Positions 47,875 to 59,637 of a DNA stretch of 64,000 nucleotides are shown here, piece by piece; the stretch's first letter is position 1, and every line of letters starts with the position of its first letter. Position numbers and translations under genes: made by a program. The stretch spans positions 9,118,501 through 9,182,500 of the forward strand of contig NC_136016.1 in NCBI RefSeq assembly GCF_048128805.1. The letters run 5' to 3'. The stretch comes from Centroberyx gerrardi. Taxonomy: Eukaryota; Chordata; Actinopteri; Beryciformes; Berycidae. The notes beneath the pieces were generated by a model that was given only the letters and a program-made list of their open reading frames with translations, did not search any database and had not been told where the DNA came from.

Positions 47875-48222
47875 GCCTGTGCGGGGGGAGAGGAGGAGAG
47901 TGAGGAGGGAGGTGGCAGCACAGCGGCTCATCTGCTGGAGGCGCTGCGGCAGTTCCGCCTGCACCACCGGGGGCAGTACCGCTCGGTGCTGGAGGAGTCC
48001 CTGGCCGCCTACCAGCTGCGGGGGGACAGCGCTGCCGAGGGAGCGGAGGAGAGCAGCAGGACCTCCGGCGACGGCGACGACGACAACAACGACCAGGAGC
48101 AGCCCGCCTCCCCTCCCTCCCCCCCCTCGCCCCCGCCCTCACCTGCCACCGCCGAGCCGGAGGCCAGCCAAGACGCGCCCGCCCCCGTCGACATCGGCCA
48201 GTCCGACCCCTCCTCTGACTGA
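47875..48222 (+). CDS. ppm1b: PPM1B alternative last exon A (long isoform tail)
   Basis: Spliced from 45926 in phase 0, this exon adds 115 residues for a total of 488. LLEALRQFRLHHRGQYRSVLEESLAAYQL corresponds to the LVEALRQMRINHRGNY... helix of the mammalian 479-residue isoform. It is followed by an acidic Ser/Asp/Asn segment and a proline-rich stretch (SPPSPPSPPPSP) not expected from mammals. The acceptor could be 47874 (best match to family) or 47847 (CTGCAG), 27 nt earlier and in frame. The exon is very GC-rich. Confidence 0.88.
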   Translation, partial: ACAGGEEESEEGGGSTAAHLLEALRQFRLHHRGQYRSVLEESLAAYQLRGDSAAEGAEESSRTSGDGDDDNNDQEQPASPPSPPSPPPSPATAEPEASQDAPAPVDIGQSDPSSD

Positions 48223-48845
48223 GCCTAGCCCCCCCACCCTCTCCCACCCCTGCCCCTCACCCCAGAGCTTCAGTCAGATGTGCTTTGACCCCTCCTCCTT
48301 CCTGATCAGCTAACATCCTCCACCACAGAACTTGAACGGGCACTTCCTGGTCTGTCACGGTAGTCTCCCTTGGCACAGCTAAGATGGCCATTCATGAATA
48401 TTTTAATAATGCAATAGAAATGAAAATGGCCATTCTGTCCATTCAAGTTCTGTGTTCTGGCTCCCTGCTAACAGACAGAATTAATATTATTTTCTTGGTC
48501 CACTGACCACCGTGGCTGGTGGACTCCAAAGCTTACTAGCCACTATTACAATATAAACAGACATTTAGATGTTTAGAATACAAAAGAGCCCACAAACACT
48601 GATTGGTTACCTGCGAAAGTGGCTGGTACAGTAAAATATACCTTGCACTCCATGGCCTGTATTTACCAGTATTGGCTTCTGGCTCGAGTTAATTTCCCCC
48701 CTGACCACACCCCATACCCCCCACCCACCCCTGACTGACAGAAAGAAGGAGAGGAGACCCTCTGAACTGTAGCTGTGTTTAACACCCCAGAACCACCCTG
48801 CACCGTCTCCAGGCCTACTCCACCTACTGACTCAGAACACACTCC

Positions 48846-48888
<43 letters not shown>

Positions 48889-50065
48889 TTGTGTGTGTGC
48901 GTGAGTGTGTGTGTGTATGTGGGGTGCGGGTGCGTGCATGAGTTTGAGTGACCGGGCAAGATCAATACAGAAATGTGTATTTTTGGTAGTGGGTGATACT
49001 TGAGTGTTTGCCCATTTATCAGCATATTCAGCAATCTTATGTTGTACAATCCAATCTGGGTACTGTTGAGAACTGGGCAATCTTTCAGACCTACACACAG
49101 GTATATCTGGGGAAGATGCTAGAGGGATTATTCTATATAATTACAGTTAAAGAGGCATTTCATTAAAATCATTTCCCTCTCCACATTCCCCTTGCCACAC
49201 CACCACATTTTCAGTATATCGTGGATCTGAGCCTCGCAGCAACCCAAATTGGAGAGAAATATGTTCCTCCCTGTTTGTTATCATTCAGGAGGATACGAAT
49301 GTGTCATTGACACTCTTCAAGGAGGCGAAACATGTCACGGCACCAGGCACCCATCCTCAAACATTCTAATTCAAACCAAAGGGGCCATCAAATTTACTTT
49401 TGGAAAAAGTATTTGGGTCAAAAAATGTAGTAAAATTGGATGCCATTGCAGCGGGATGCCCAGTCCATCCCTTCTAAAGCCTGGTTTAGTATGAACAACT
49501 AGAGCAAGTTTAAACAGGACAACAGTTTGAATGTGTCATGTGTAAGTGCAAGCATAGCTGTATATCTGTCAGTTCATAACATGGCTAAAGTATTAATAAG
49601 CCAGGTTTTCATAAAGGTGTAAGTGCTCATGCTGGCAACCAGTGGTATTAATTGTGGCTTGATGAGTTTCAAGGCTTCATGTAACCCAAGACATTCTTCA
49701 GAGGTTTTGATATTGTCTGTTCCACTCGCCACAAAAGGCAATCTAAAACTCTTGTCTGATTGTAAACGTTTGATTAGAATTGACTATTGAACTTCAAAAA
49801 CGTGTAACTTTTTGTGTGAAAGAAGGTAGGGAGGTTGTCAATCTGTTTAATGCCCTGTATCTAATTACTTTGGTAATGCATGCACTGCACCTACCCCTTC
49901 AATATCTATGGCACTTAACTGTTTGAAGGGAGGTTATGCTAAATGCTCTGTGTGTATGTGTGTGTATGTATGTTTGAGTTGTTTGTATGCGTTTGTGTGG
50001 ACCAAATCAGTCTCACACAGTGAAATGTGAGTTGACAAATGAACAAATAAAATTGATTTGAGGTA
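48223..50065 (+). other. ppm1b: 3'UTR of the long PPM1B isoform, inferred
   Basis: No further exon is seen. A (GT)n run sits at 48847-48890. AATAAA at 50046-50051 is the best poly(A) signal. Confidence 0.5.
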
Positions 50066-51008
50066 AAATCCTATGATCCGTGTAATTGTATTAGTGTCCA
50101 TCTCTCATTTTAGTCTGACTGTAGTGTACTGTCTGTCCTTATCATTGGTCCTGTTTCAAATGATTCACCATTCATTATATGTAGACCAGGGTTGTGATTG
50201 GGAACCCAGAAAGCAGGAAAAGTCACCCCTCCCCCCCATTAGAAATGAATGGGAGTTTTATATCCCAAAAAAATGAGAATTCACATCCCTGGTAGAACCC
50301 TAATGGACAATATGGTGGCATTTGATACAGGGCCATTGTCTGAAACCTCCTCCATGTCCTTACTGTCTTTCTGTCCTGTGTGTTTGTGTGTGTAGATTTT
50401 GACTTTTTGTGTGATCGGTTCGTCTGATTGGGCTTGAGCGGCAAAATAAATCCTCACATTCCTCACCCTCCCGCATCAATTTTTAGCAGCAGTCTAGACT
50501 TCTAACTCCATCTCGGTAGCATAAAGAGACTTTCCTCTCTTTATCTCCTCCTATTGAACAATAAACGTTCTGGGCTTGAAACCCCAAATGAAATGCATGC
50601 AGTCGCTTTAGACGAAATGGTGGGGATAAGCGGAGGAAAGCTCCATAGACTATTGGGACACCCGTCCTCCTCCTTCCTCCCCTGTTTTTCAGTCTGACAG
50701 TTGGCCTCACCTGATTCTCCGCAAGGTGAGTCATCAGAGGTCCGGGTTCTGGCTATGTTAACATACAGGTTAACACAGTTTCTCACTCTGTCTCTCTCTT
50801 GTCACCATTATCAACTCTGTTTAAGTGGAGGAAGAGGAGAGCAACGAGGTCATATTGTTTTCCATCACTCAAATACACATACAACATCAGGAGCAGTATC
50901 TTAACTACAGTTACTGTGTGCGTTGGTAATTGCAGCAACAACAAACCTAACAGAACTCTCTCCCTTTTTCTCTCTCCCTCTGTCTTCCTCTCCCTTTTGC
51001 TCACCCAG

Positions 51009-51038
51009 AGTGCCGGTGAGCTGGAGGACCCCTGGTAG
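51009..51038 (+). CDS. ppm1b: PPM1B alternative last exon B (short isoform tail)
   Basis: CACCCAG|AGTGCC opens a phase-0 mini-tail, SAGELEDPW, ending at TAG 51036-51038. Spliced from 45926 it gives 382 residues. It matches the GAGDLEDPW end of the 387-residue mammalian isoform, so this 9-residue coding exon has been kept since the fish-tetrapod ancestor. It lies 3 kb beyond the long-isoform stop. Confidence 0.92.
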   Translation, partial: SAGELEDPW

Positions 51039-52470
51039 CCATGGCAACGACCCCCCGTCTCCTCCTGGTGATTGGTGCAGCCACCCAGAGGAGGAGTGTC
51101 TCTCCATTGCGCCATGTCTCCTCCACTAAGAGGACATGTAGTGTGTGTTGGAGTGCGTGAGTGTGCGTATGTGTGGTTGGGTGTATGTGTGTGTGTGTGT
51201 GTGTGCGGCAGTGGGACAAAGACGACGACGACTACACAAACACACACACACACATACACTGCTTTAAACCCGGAGGAATCACTTTTCAGAAATGTTACGA
51301 TTTTACGAACTGAAGCGTCGTAATGGTAGAGATGATTTTTACCATTGAGGTTTTTTTTCAGTGTTTTTTTTTTTGTTTTTTTTGGATGTTGACATTGATC
51401 ACCTGACTTCACAAGGACATGAGGACCTAGTGTGTGTGTGTCTGTGTGTGTCTGTGTGTGTGTGAGAGAGTGAGTGTGTTTGTGTTTTGAGGAGGGCCAA
51501 GAGAAGAAGGATGGCGGACAAAGACTGATTGTATGTGGTTCTTCTTCTCCTGGATTTTTTTTTTCTGCTCCTGGTTCCGATAATTGCCTGACACCGTCGC
51601 TCCTCCCCCTCTTAAAAGACACACACTCACACACACTCTCAAACACACACAGACCCTCCCCCTCCCCCTCTTACCCCCACCTCTACCTGCGCACGTATGT
51701 GACGTGCCACCTTCGCAGGGCATCGCATGAGGACTTTGGTTCTACATGTACAACAACATGGTTTTATCAGCGCCTGCCCCCCCCCCCCCCCCCCATCAAC
51801 ATCCCCACCCCGCATCACACCACAGGGACTGGGATGGACAGCTATTGGTCGAGACTGAATGAACCCGAAGGACCTCTGGACTCTGATTGGCTCCCACCGT
51901 GTGAGAAGTGGAAACGTTTTTTTTCTGTTGATGCTATGATTATGATGATGATGGGATGGGATGGGGAGGGGGGGCTAGTTCACTAAAGAGCCGAGGCGGC
52001 GGCAAGTAGGAGTGGAAGTCATACTGTTGGACTCGTGGAAGTGTGGGGTGGGGGGTGTGTGTGTGTGTGTGTGTGTGGGGGGGGGGGGCTGTGTGTAATA
52101 TCACTGGTTGGACTTAGGTTTTAGTTTTTCAGTCGGAGGGTGGGGGAGGGGAGGGACGGGGGAGGGGGTGCAAGTCAACAGGACACATTCATCACTTTGC
52201 TCTCAAACAGGATTCCCACCTCCCTCCCACCACCGCGATTGGAGCTGCACGTGACGGCGGACTGTCCCGACAGAGGGAGGTTTTTTTTTTTAATGTTGTC
52301 CAAGAGGTTTAGCTGCTCGCCGTATAGAGTGAGTGAACTCCCTGTTTTAACCCTGTTCCTGGTTCTCAGACTGCATTGGTAATGTTTGTATTTGCTGTTG
52401 TTTGATTGCACTCACATTTGATTACAGAAAGCGTCTATATATGAAATAAAATACCTGCCAAGGACCAGTG
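51039..52470 (+). other. ppm1b: 3'UTR of the short PPM1B isoform, inferred
   Basis: Contains GT runs, a poly-C run at 51779-51794, G-rich blocks near 52075-52165 and an AATAAA at 52445-52450. Confidence 0.55.
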
Positions 52471-52679
52471 GTCGCTGTGTTTGGATTGTGTGTGTGTGTG
52501 TGTGTGTGTAGGCAAGGGTGCAGGCTGTTGAGACCTGTCTAATGTACTGATGAACAGACTGCGCTTGACATTTTCAGCACAGATTCAAAAAGCATCACTG
52601 GTTTATCCAGGTATCCTGGTGTTATAATTTTCACTTTCAACTGTCTTTGCTTGTTTTGTCTCAAGTTTGTTGCCGCTGT

Positions 52680-52880
52680 GATACTTAAATTTCCCTGTGG
52701 GATAAAAGCAGGGTGGAGTAGGGAGACCGCCCTCAAGCCTGTGTGCCAGTAAGCATCCCCCCCGGCTGAAGTGTCCTTGAGCAAGACACTGAATCCCTAC
52801 CAGGAACCCTGACCTCTGACCTCCCTGTGAAGGGGAGAGAGAGAAAAGAGAATTTCCCTACATGGATCACTAAAGTATCA
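52680..52880. repeat. Retroposon tail (SINE/LINE-like)
   Basis: The core TGAAGTGTCCTTGAGCAAGA is followed by CTGACCTCCCTG and an ATTTCCCTACATGGATCACTAAAGTATC end. Both are standard in fish retroposons. A similar ATTTCCCTGTGGGATAAAAG precedes it at 52688. Confidence 0.6.
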
Positions 52881-52985
52881 CACATGGTAATCACAGGTAC
52901 TACAGCTGTACTGTATATCTGCTTTATTTATTCACACAAACTGACCTTTACAAATAGGTGCATTTAAACATTCAAATGTGTCAAA

Positions 52986-53268
52986 CAGTCCAATGTTGAT
53001 ACTCAACTATCAGGTGACAAAAAGTAGATGTTAAAGAGTCACTTGCCTATTGGATGCATCTCACTCACAGACTATGTAACCTGACCCTGACCCCATTTTT
53101 AAACCTAACCCTAAGATTAAACCTAGCCCAGACAGTGAATATCTATAGATTACTTTTGATACAATTATGAGTATCACTTGAAACTCATTAGACTTTTTAG
53201 TGACACATTATAGTCACTTGACTTGTTGAGTATCAACATTGGACTATCCAAATAAAGTGTGACCAAAG
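52986..53268. mobile_element. MITE with 20-bp subterminal inverted repeats
   Basis: GTCCAATGTTGATACTCAAC (from about 52989) is matched by its exact complement at about 53226-53245. The right flank CCAAATAAAGTGTGACC is a terminus I recognise from fish non-autonomous DNA elements; the left terminus is eroded. Confidence 0.65.
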
Positions 53269-53479
53269 TGACTTTTTCCCCTTAATTCTCCATTTAATAT
53301 TTTACATCTATTTGACTATAAATGCCCCAAAAAATACATGTTTTTATTTTCTTGTGTTTACTTTTACTTCCTGGAAAAGGGCACATTTTTAGTGGTTACT
53401 TCATAACCTACCAGTAGGCGTCCATAAAAATTCCAACCAATAACACCATCACAGATTTTTAAACAGTCCCGCCCCCACA

Positions 53480-53675
53480 CCCCTCCCATCATATAAAACC
53501 TGCAACTTCACAGATTTCAAAGTGACAAGCGTGGTAACATGGTACAGCGGTGCGTTTGTGGGTGTTCACCTCTGAAGACCCTGTTTCCTTTTACTAAGAC
53601 ACCATGGTTACGGTCACAGATGCTGGGCTTTATTCATTTTATTCATCTGAATATATTTTGCACAAAGCATTTTTG
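53480..53675 (+). pseudogene. Possible THAP-like first-exon fragment
   Basis: An ATG at 53539 opens MVQRCVCGCSPLKTLFPF, which resembles the start of a THAP-type C2CH finger. A TATA-like ATATAAAA lies about 45 bp upstream (near 53493). The frame closes after 44 codons without the rest of the domain. Chance resemblance is quite possible. Confidence 0.25.
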
Positions 53676-54218
53676 AACTTTCACACACACATGCACACAC
53701 ACACACACACAGATTATGTTCAGCCTCTACATCCTGTTTCACACACAAAGACATTGAATTATGGAAGCAAGACACCATCAAAATGCTCTTTCCTTGTGAC
53801 TTTCAGCAGATCATCTAAATTGTTCTGATTTAGATTATAGATTCTATAATCTATCTATTCCTTTTTCTTTCTCCTCTCTTTCCTGCCACTCTTCACTGCA
53901 GATATCAAATGAAGCAGGAACGCCTAACAAAGGAAAGTAAAACGAAACAAAAAGTATTATGTGCTGCGCTGACACACCCATCCTGTGCTTTGAGATCCGT
54001 GTCCAGGCTGCCCAAGTGAATCAGAGATGATCAGTGACTGCAGTCCAGAGTCGCTCATTATCCTCCTACCGGATGGATGAGATCCCCCCCTCCCCCCTCC
54101 CTCCCCCTGCCAACCCCCGTCTAATCTGACACTCTATCATAATTTGATCATAATCCCTAATCATAATCACATAGTATCTTAAAGGTGTTCTCAATCTGGA
54201 GTGGGATTATGGGATTGC

Positions 54219-54307
54219 AGAGCGCGCGCGCGCGTGTGTGTGTGTGTGTTGGTCTGTGAGTGAGCGATCCAAATATATTACTCCGGTGTCTGGGGGGGGG
54301 GGGGGGG
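54219..54307. repeat. (CG)n(GT)n tract and poly-G run
   Basis: CGCGCGCG passes into GTGTGT at about 54222-54249. A run of about 17 G follows at 54291-54307. These are potential Z-DNA and G-quadruplex sequences. Confidence 0.9.
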
Positions 54308-54710
54308 ATTTAATTTGATGATGGTGGGGTGCAGAGCGCGCCTGCTGAATCCACTTTTAGTCCAATATGACAGAACAACAATAGACACTGACCTGTTAAA
54401 ACACTAGTTTCATCTTTAATCTCTGTCACTTTCATTCGTTTTTTTTTGAGGGAGGACTGTAGTGTAAAACTCAACCGCTGAAAAAAAGGATGAGGGTCTG
54501 TTGAAGAAATATGAATCCTCCTTCCTCCTTGCTTTCTTTTTTATACCCACATTTTCTCTCCTCTTTTCACTCCCTCCCCTCTCCTCTCTATCATTTCCCA
54601 CTCTCTCCACTTACTCGAATGGATAGCAGTATCTGTGACAACCTTGAAGCTCTCTCATTCTAAAACCACTTATATACATACCTGGAGCTGATGTAAAGCT
54701 GCATACACGT

Positions 54711-54732
54711 ATGCGTATACAGCCAGTCACCC

Positions 54733-54763
<31 letters not shown>

Positions 54764-54798
54764 TATATATATTCCTGGGTGACTGGCTGTATACGCAT
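54711..54798. repeat. Perfect 23-bp inverted repeat around an AT-rich loop
   Basis: 54711-54733 is the exact reverse complement of 54776-54798. The 42-nt centre is almost pure AT and partly self-complementary, so the whole 88 bp can fold. Imperfect pairing extends outward (TGCATACACG against GCGTGTATTGC). No coding sequence. Confidence 0.95.
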
Positions 54799-55369
54799 TA
54801 TGTTGCGTGTATTGCCGCCTCTCCTGAAAGGGCAACAAAGGTCCTGGTGGCTGTTGCGTTCCGTACATCTCAAGGTCAGCTGACCCGGGTTAACTCACAC
54901 ACACCGAGGAGCCGCTGCCTATAGGAAACAGGCTGCTGAAGAGTTTTGTTTGCGTCGTCTTCCTCTCCCTCTCTCTCTCCCTCTCTCCATCCCTCTCCGG
55001 TCTCCCTCTCCCTCTCTCTCCTCTCTTTTCACCCGCTCCCTCGCTTTCACCCTCGCTCGGCTTCCACCCACTCTTGTCTTTTCAGAGCGGAGGATTCTTC
55101 ACCGGCGGCTCTAACCTTGGGCGTCCAGAAACGAGGGGGAGCGAGACGGGGCGACGCTGCACAGGCATCGCATTTCAAACAAGAAGCCTCTCCTTTGAAT
55201 TTGATTTGATCGCTCCAAATGAGAGCTCAAAAGAGTGCAATTTCCATACACAGTGAAATACAATATGCGCGGTGGCCTCGCTCGCTCCGCGCGTGTGTGC
55301 GCGCGCGCGTGCACGTCTCTGCATATTTGTGTGTGTGTCAGCATATGATTTTGAGTGGAGTAATTTAGC

Positions 55370-55465
55370 AGATGAGCGGGTGGCCATTGTTAGAGGGATA
55401 ATCCGGCTCTTGCTGCTCAGATAGGTTAACACGCAGCGGATTAGACCAGATTACCCCCAACCACA
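55370..55465. promoter_or_regulatory. Candidate cis-element with OTX/CRX-type sites
   Basis: GGATAATCC (55396), GCGGATTAGA (55436) and AGATTACCC (55449) are three TAATCC/GGATTA-class sites within 60 bp, in non-repetitive sequence 4 kb upstream of the SIX gene. Confidence 0.3.
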
Positions 55466-56274
55466 CCAGACAGGACAGACCCAGCCTCCACCCCCCCAGC
55501 CTCATGGACCCTCCCTCCTTCCCTCTACACCTCCTTACATCCCTCCATCCTAGCATGTACTCTCCTTTCCCCTCCCTTTTTTGCCTTCTCCTCTTCTCTC
55601 TGCCTTGTTCTGATCACTGCGCTCCATCCTTTCTTTGCTCCTCATCTTTTTCCTCTGTCCTTGTCCCTCGTTCACCCGTCTTCTGTGTTCTCTCGTCAGC
55701 CTTACTCTACTTCCTGGTACTCTTACTCTCTCCTTTCTTCTCTCTTTCCTTTCCCTCTCTGCCTGTTTTATACAGGTGGAGGCAGACGAATAAAGTGCTG
55801 CACGATGTAACCACACTGGCGGCGATTCAGTAAAACCTGCACTTAGTAAGGAAGCATTTGAACAATTCCACTGTTCTGACACCTAGATCTCTCCATCTCA
55901 CTCCAGAGATGGACTTTTTATAGACTAAGATAAGATAATGAAGAATTAGCAGACTTTCCTCTCTCCAACCCTCCTCGCCTCCCTCCTTCATTCTCTTCAT
56001 TTCCTCTTTTGTGAAAGTATTTCTCTCTCTTAACCAGCTGTGTGTGTGTGTGTGTGTGTGTGTGTTGGGAGGGTGTGTGTGTGTGTTCGGTGCATGCATC
56101 TGTGTGTGGGTGTGTCTGCACGTGTGTGTCCTTGCATCTGTGTGTGAATGTCTGTGTGTGTGTATGTGTCTGCCATAGAAAACAAGACAGTCAGGCTTTT
56201 GTTATGGCTCCAGCTGTTTGTATTTTTGCCCGCTGGTGTGTTTGTTTGTCAGGTCACCGCTGTGTTTGTCTCAT

Positions 56275-56470
56275 ACACACTATTAATTAAAAACGCCCAG
56301 AGTGCTGATGTGACACTGGCAAAACACAGGATAATGATGTAATTACTGGCTCAACATCTGGCCCAGCTATCCTAACCTATAGTCTTAATGCAGCCTGGAG
56401 GGCGAGGCGACACAATGCCGTTCAGCTGAATTATTAGTCGAATTATCTGATTATCTTGTTTGTGTCATCC
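56275..56470. promoter_or_regulatory. Candidate conserved non-coding element with homeodomain sites
   Basis: A low-repeat island between GT arrays containing TATTAATTAA, GATGTAATTACTGG, GAATTATTAG and GAATTATCTGATTATC. Enhancers of developmental regulators often look like this; conservation cannot be tested here. Confidence 0.3.
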
Positions 56471-57504
56471 ATCTAAGGTGTTTGTGCTTTTATGTGGGTG
56501 GTATGTTTGCGCTTGTCATCCATCTGTCATATGTGTGCTTGCATGTGAGCGTCTGTGTGCACTTGTGTGTCTGTTGTGCTGTATTTGTTATCAATACACC
56601 AGAGGCGATGTGGACCCGGTTAGGTGTGTGTGTGTGTGTGTGTGCACACGTACGAATGCTTGTGCAAGTGCTTAGAAATAGTTCTCTCTCTTTGCTTCCT
56701 TCTCCAACTGTCCACCAGACACGCAGGTGGTCCGACGCCCCGCCAATAAGACGGCAGGATTAACAGGAAGTATCGGGTTGCACTCCAATCAGGGTGCAGG
56801 ATTAGTCGCTGAGGTACAGTTACTTGGATACCTGTCCTCCTCAGCTGTCTGCGAGACGGGCCGAGAGGCGGTCACCTAGTGACCACACGCACAGGCAATA
56901 CACACACAACGTAATGCAACGCCACATCCATCTGTCCACATGTGAGGTAGAGGCTGTGCTTTCCCTGTGGATTGTCTTGGGACCTGTGTGTGTGCGTGTG
57001 TGCATACATGTGGATGATGATGATGACCACACACACACATACATCTTGATATTGTTGTTCCACAGGTGATTGGGAGTTTGGCAACTGAGAGTTAGGCAAC
57101 AAGGTAGCACAGAGGACAAGCACTGCTCTTCTTTCTGAGAGCTCTCGTCTCTGTCCCCATTTCTTCCCTCTCAGCCCCCAATCCCCCCCCCACCCCCACC
57201 CCCCACCCATCACCACCCCCTCCCTTTTTTTATTTTTTACTATTGTCCAGTAAAACTCTCCTGGAGCCCTGCAAGAGCACAAAAGCACAACAAAGACTCA
57301 GGAAGTGATTAGGGGCTTAACGAGGCGTTGGGGTTTGTGTGTGTGTGTGTGTGTGTGGGTGTGCGTGCGTGCGTATACACTAAGGAGGTTGGGGGGGTGG
57401 GTTGGGGGGGGGTCAGTGGTCTTCCATGAGATGAGGATGGGGGGGGGGGTGGAGGAGGTATGGGGGTTAAAGTCTCGGGGCTTAAGGGGTCGATGTTAAG
57501 TTGT

Positions 57505-57720
57505 GGAGGTCAGTGGAGGGGTTAATTAGGAGCAGCGCTATTGTTTACAGGGGAGATGAAGAGCCGTGGCAGGGATTCACTTCATATCCTCACTGTGGCC
57601 CTGCAGCCGCTCTCAGTGTGTCACCCATCCTCCTTCAGCCCGGCTCCGCTTTCTCCTCTCCGCTAATTGTTCCCCGCTGCTGAAAGGAGATGTAGCCGAA
57701 TTTACTTAATTGTCACCGGC
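57505..57720. promoter_or_regulatory. Second candidate non-coding element upstream of SIX
   Basis: Complex sequence with GGGTTAATTAGG, CGCTAATTGTT and ACTTAATTGTCACC sites, bordered by G-rich and C-rich simple sequence. Confidence 0.3.
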
Positions 57721-58525
57721 AACATCCTCCCACCCCCCGCACCCTACACCCACCCACCCACCCCGCACAAGATGAAGCAAAAGGGAATGTTTTCTCGAGC
57801 ACGTTTTGTGTGTCTTTTCTGCTATGCTTAGAACAATGGCGTCTTTTAAACTTGGAGGAGCCCTGGCCGTGACCGTCACTCAAGAGAGACCGGTGTCCAT
57901 TGTCCTGCTATAGAAAACACCGGTACACACAACACAGCACACTGCACTGCTCTATAGACTGAGCGTCTCAAGTAGAGCAGAGTGAGCTTCTTGGTGTGTG
58001 GACATGTATGTGTGTGTGTGAGAGACAGAGAGAGAGAGAGAGAGAGAAAGGGAGGAGAGATTATCCTAACAAGCATGAACCATATGCATCATCCTGAGTG
58101 AATAACTGGCACACAACTCCTAACACAGCAGCGCACCAGCACACACACACACACACACACACAGGCAGGGACATCTGTCTGTAGGGGTAATTGGCATTAA
58201 CCCTTTTAGCTGGGTGACCCCCTTTTTCACGCCCAACACATCTGCATTGGACTGCATATTGGGAAGCGTGTGTGTGTGAGTGAAAATGGGGGGGTGGGTT
58301 TGTGGGGAATGTTTGTGCCTGTTAAAGGTATGAAAGTGTGTGTTCGCAGTATTGGGAGATGAATATGGCTGTCACTGCTCTTATTCTCACTGTCCTTGCC
58401 TCTCTGCCACAGTCAAAACAAAAAAGCATCTACTTCTTCACATTTCAAGCATTTGACTTTATCAGAACACACTGGCATTGATGGACAGAACCTGAATTTG
58501 TGACCCTTTGGTTACAGGACAGTAA

Positions 58526-58526
58526 C

Positions 58527-58573
<47 letters not shown>

Positions 58574-58576
58574 ACA
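58526..58576. repeat. (CA)n microsatellite
   Basis: A near-perfect CA run of about 50 bp. Confidence 0.97.
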
Positions 58577-59001
58577 AAGAGTGCCATAGTCCAGAGCATA
58601 TGGCTTAGGCTAACCAAAATGTGTTAATGTTGATTGAATATGCTCTTCTATTAGACTAATGTTAGCAGGCTGTATAGGCCTAATGCTAATCCAAGGTAAT
58701 AGAATGGAGCGCGGCTTATCGCTGAATTTATGGATATTAGAGAATAGAAAAGTGATTACAATGGCGGTACACCACTTAGAGAAACATACGCTTTCGGGCC
58801 TGGGTGAGATTTCCAGTCACACCGGGTACGTTAGACGTTACTGGCATTAGTGGAGCAAGCAGCTTACCGGCATGCAGGGCCACCGGGGTTGTGAGATTTA
58901 TTTGATAACAGTGATGTTACGGTTGTGCGTGTGTGTCAGTCAGTTTCATGATGATTTCATGATTGCAGATACAGTCTGGTTTATCCTTCATAGTTTCGTG
59001 C

Positions 59002-59005
<4 letters not shown>

Positions 59006-59043
<38 letters not shown>

Positions 59044-59090
59044 CCATCACCATCATCATTATCAACACCATCACCATCGCCATCATCAAC
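59006..59090. repeat. (CAT)n/(TCA)n trinucleotide repeat
   Basis: About 13 perfect TCA units followed by degenerate CACCATCATCA text. Confidence 0.97.
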
Positions 59091-59171
59091 CCAACAATTC
59101 CTTCCCTGCCTAAGGGGCCCAATAAGCTCTTCTAGTTTGTCATTTATTCTTCATTCCTTCATTCCTCACAT

Positions 59172-59172
59172 C

Positions 59173-59205
<33 letters not shown>

Positions 59206-59214
59206 TCTCTCTGT

Positions 59215-59244
<30 letters not shown>
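59172..59244. repeat. Compound (CT)n(CA)n microsatellite
   Basis: A CT run followed by a CA run, about 400 bp upstream of the SIX start codon. Confidence 0.97.
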
Positions 59245-59245
<1 letters not shown>

Positions 59246-59339
59246 GTCTCATATCTTTGTGATGTATTTGCACTCTGTTGTCTTTATCTATGTGTAAAAC
59301 ACATTATAGATTAATTTGACTTGAATCAGTTCACACCAG

Positions 59340-59637
59340 AAAACCAACCCAGAAGAGGGAGAAGAGGACTTTGAGTGAAGCAGATGCTGAGTGCGAGCCC
59401 ACAGCGTGTGCGTAAAAGGCGGGAGATAAAGCCTGCTTGGTCGGTGATTGGCAGCGCTGCCATGACAACCCTGCATCAGTACCAGGGTGTCCAATGAGGA
59501 GTGAGCTTCAGAGTCCCGCCCTGACTCCCAGGTGAGCTAAAGAGTCAGACTTCAGCGGCTTTCTCTCACTGTTCCCGTCACTCCGCCAGGGAAAACACTT
59601 TTTCACCTCTTGGGCTTTTTTTTTTCACGTTATCCAG
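59340..59637 (+). promoter_or_regulatory. SIX gene promoter and 5'UTR
   Basis: Proximal elements are GTGATTGGC (59444), GTCCAATGAG (59489) and a GC box CCCGCCC (59515). No TATA box is clear. The transcription start is not defined. Confidence 0.5.

Noticed and set aside
47654..48247. 197-codon Arg/Pro-rich minus-strand frame
   Set aside because: It is antisense to the PPM1B long last exon; its composition is that of a GC-rich complement, not a protein family.
50783..51646. 287-codon minus-strand frame, longest on the minus strand
   Set aside because: It runs through GT/CA repeats, covers the PPM1B short last exon in antisense and has no recognisable domain.
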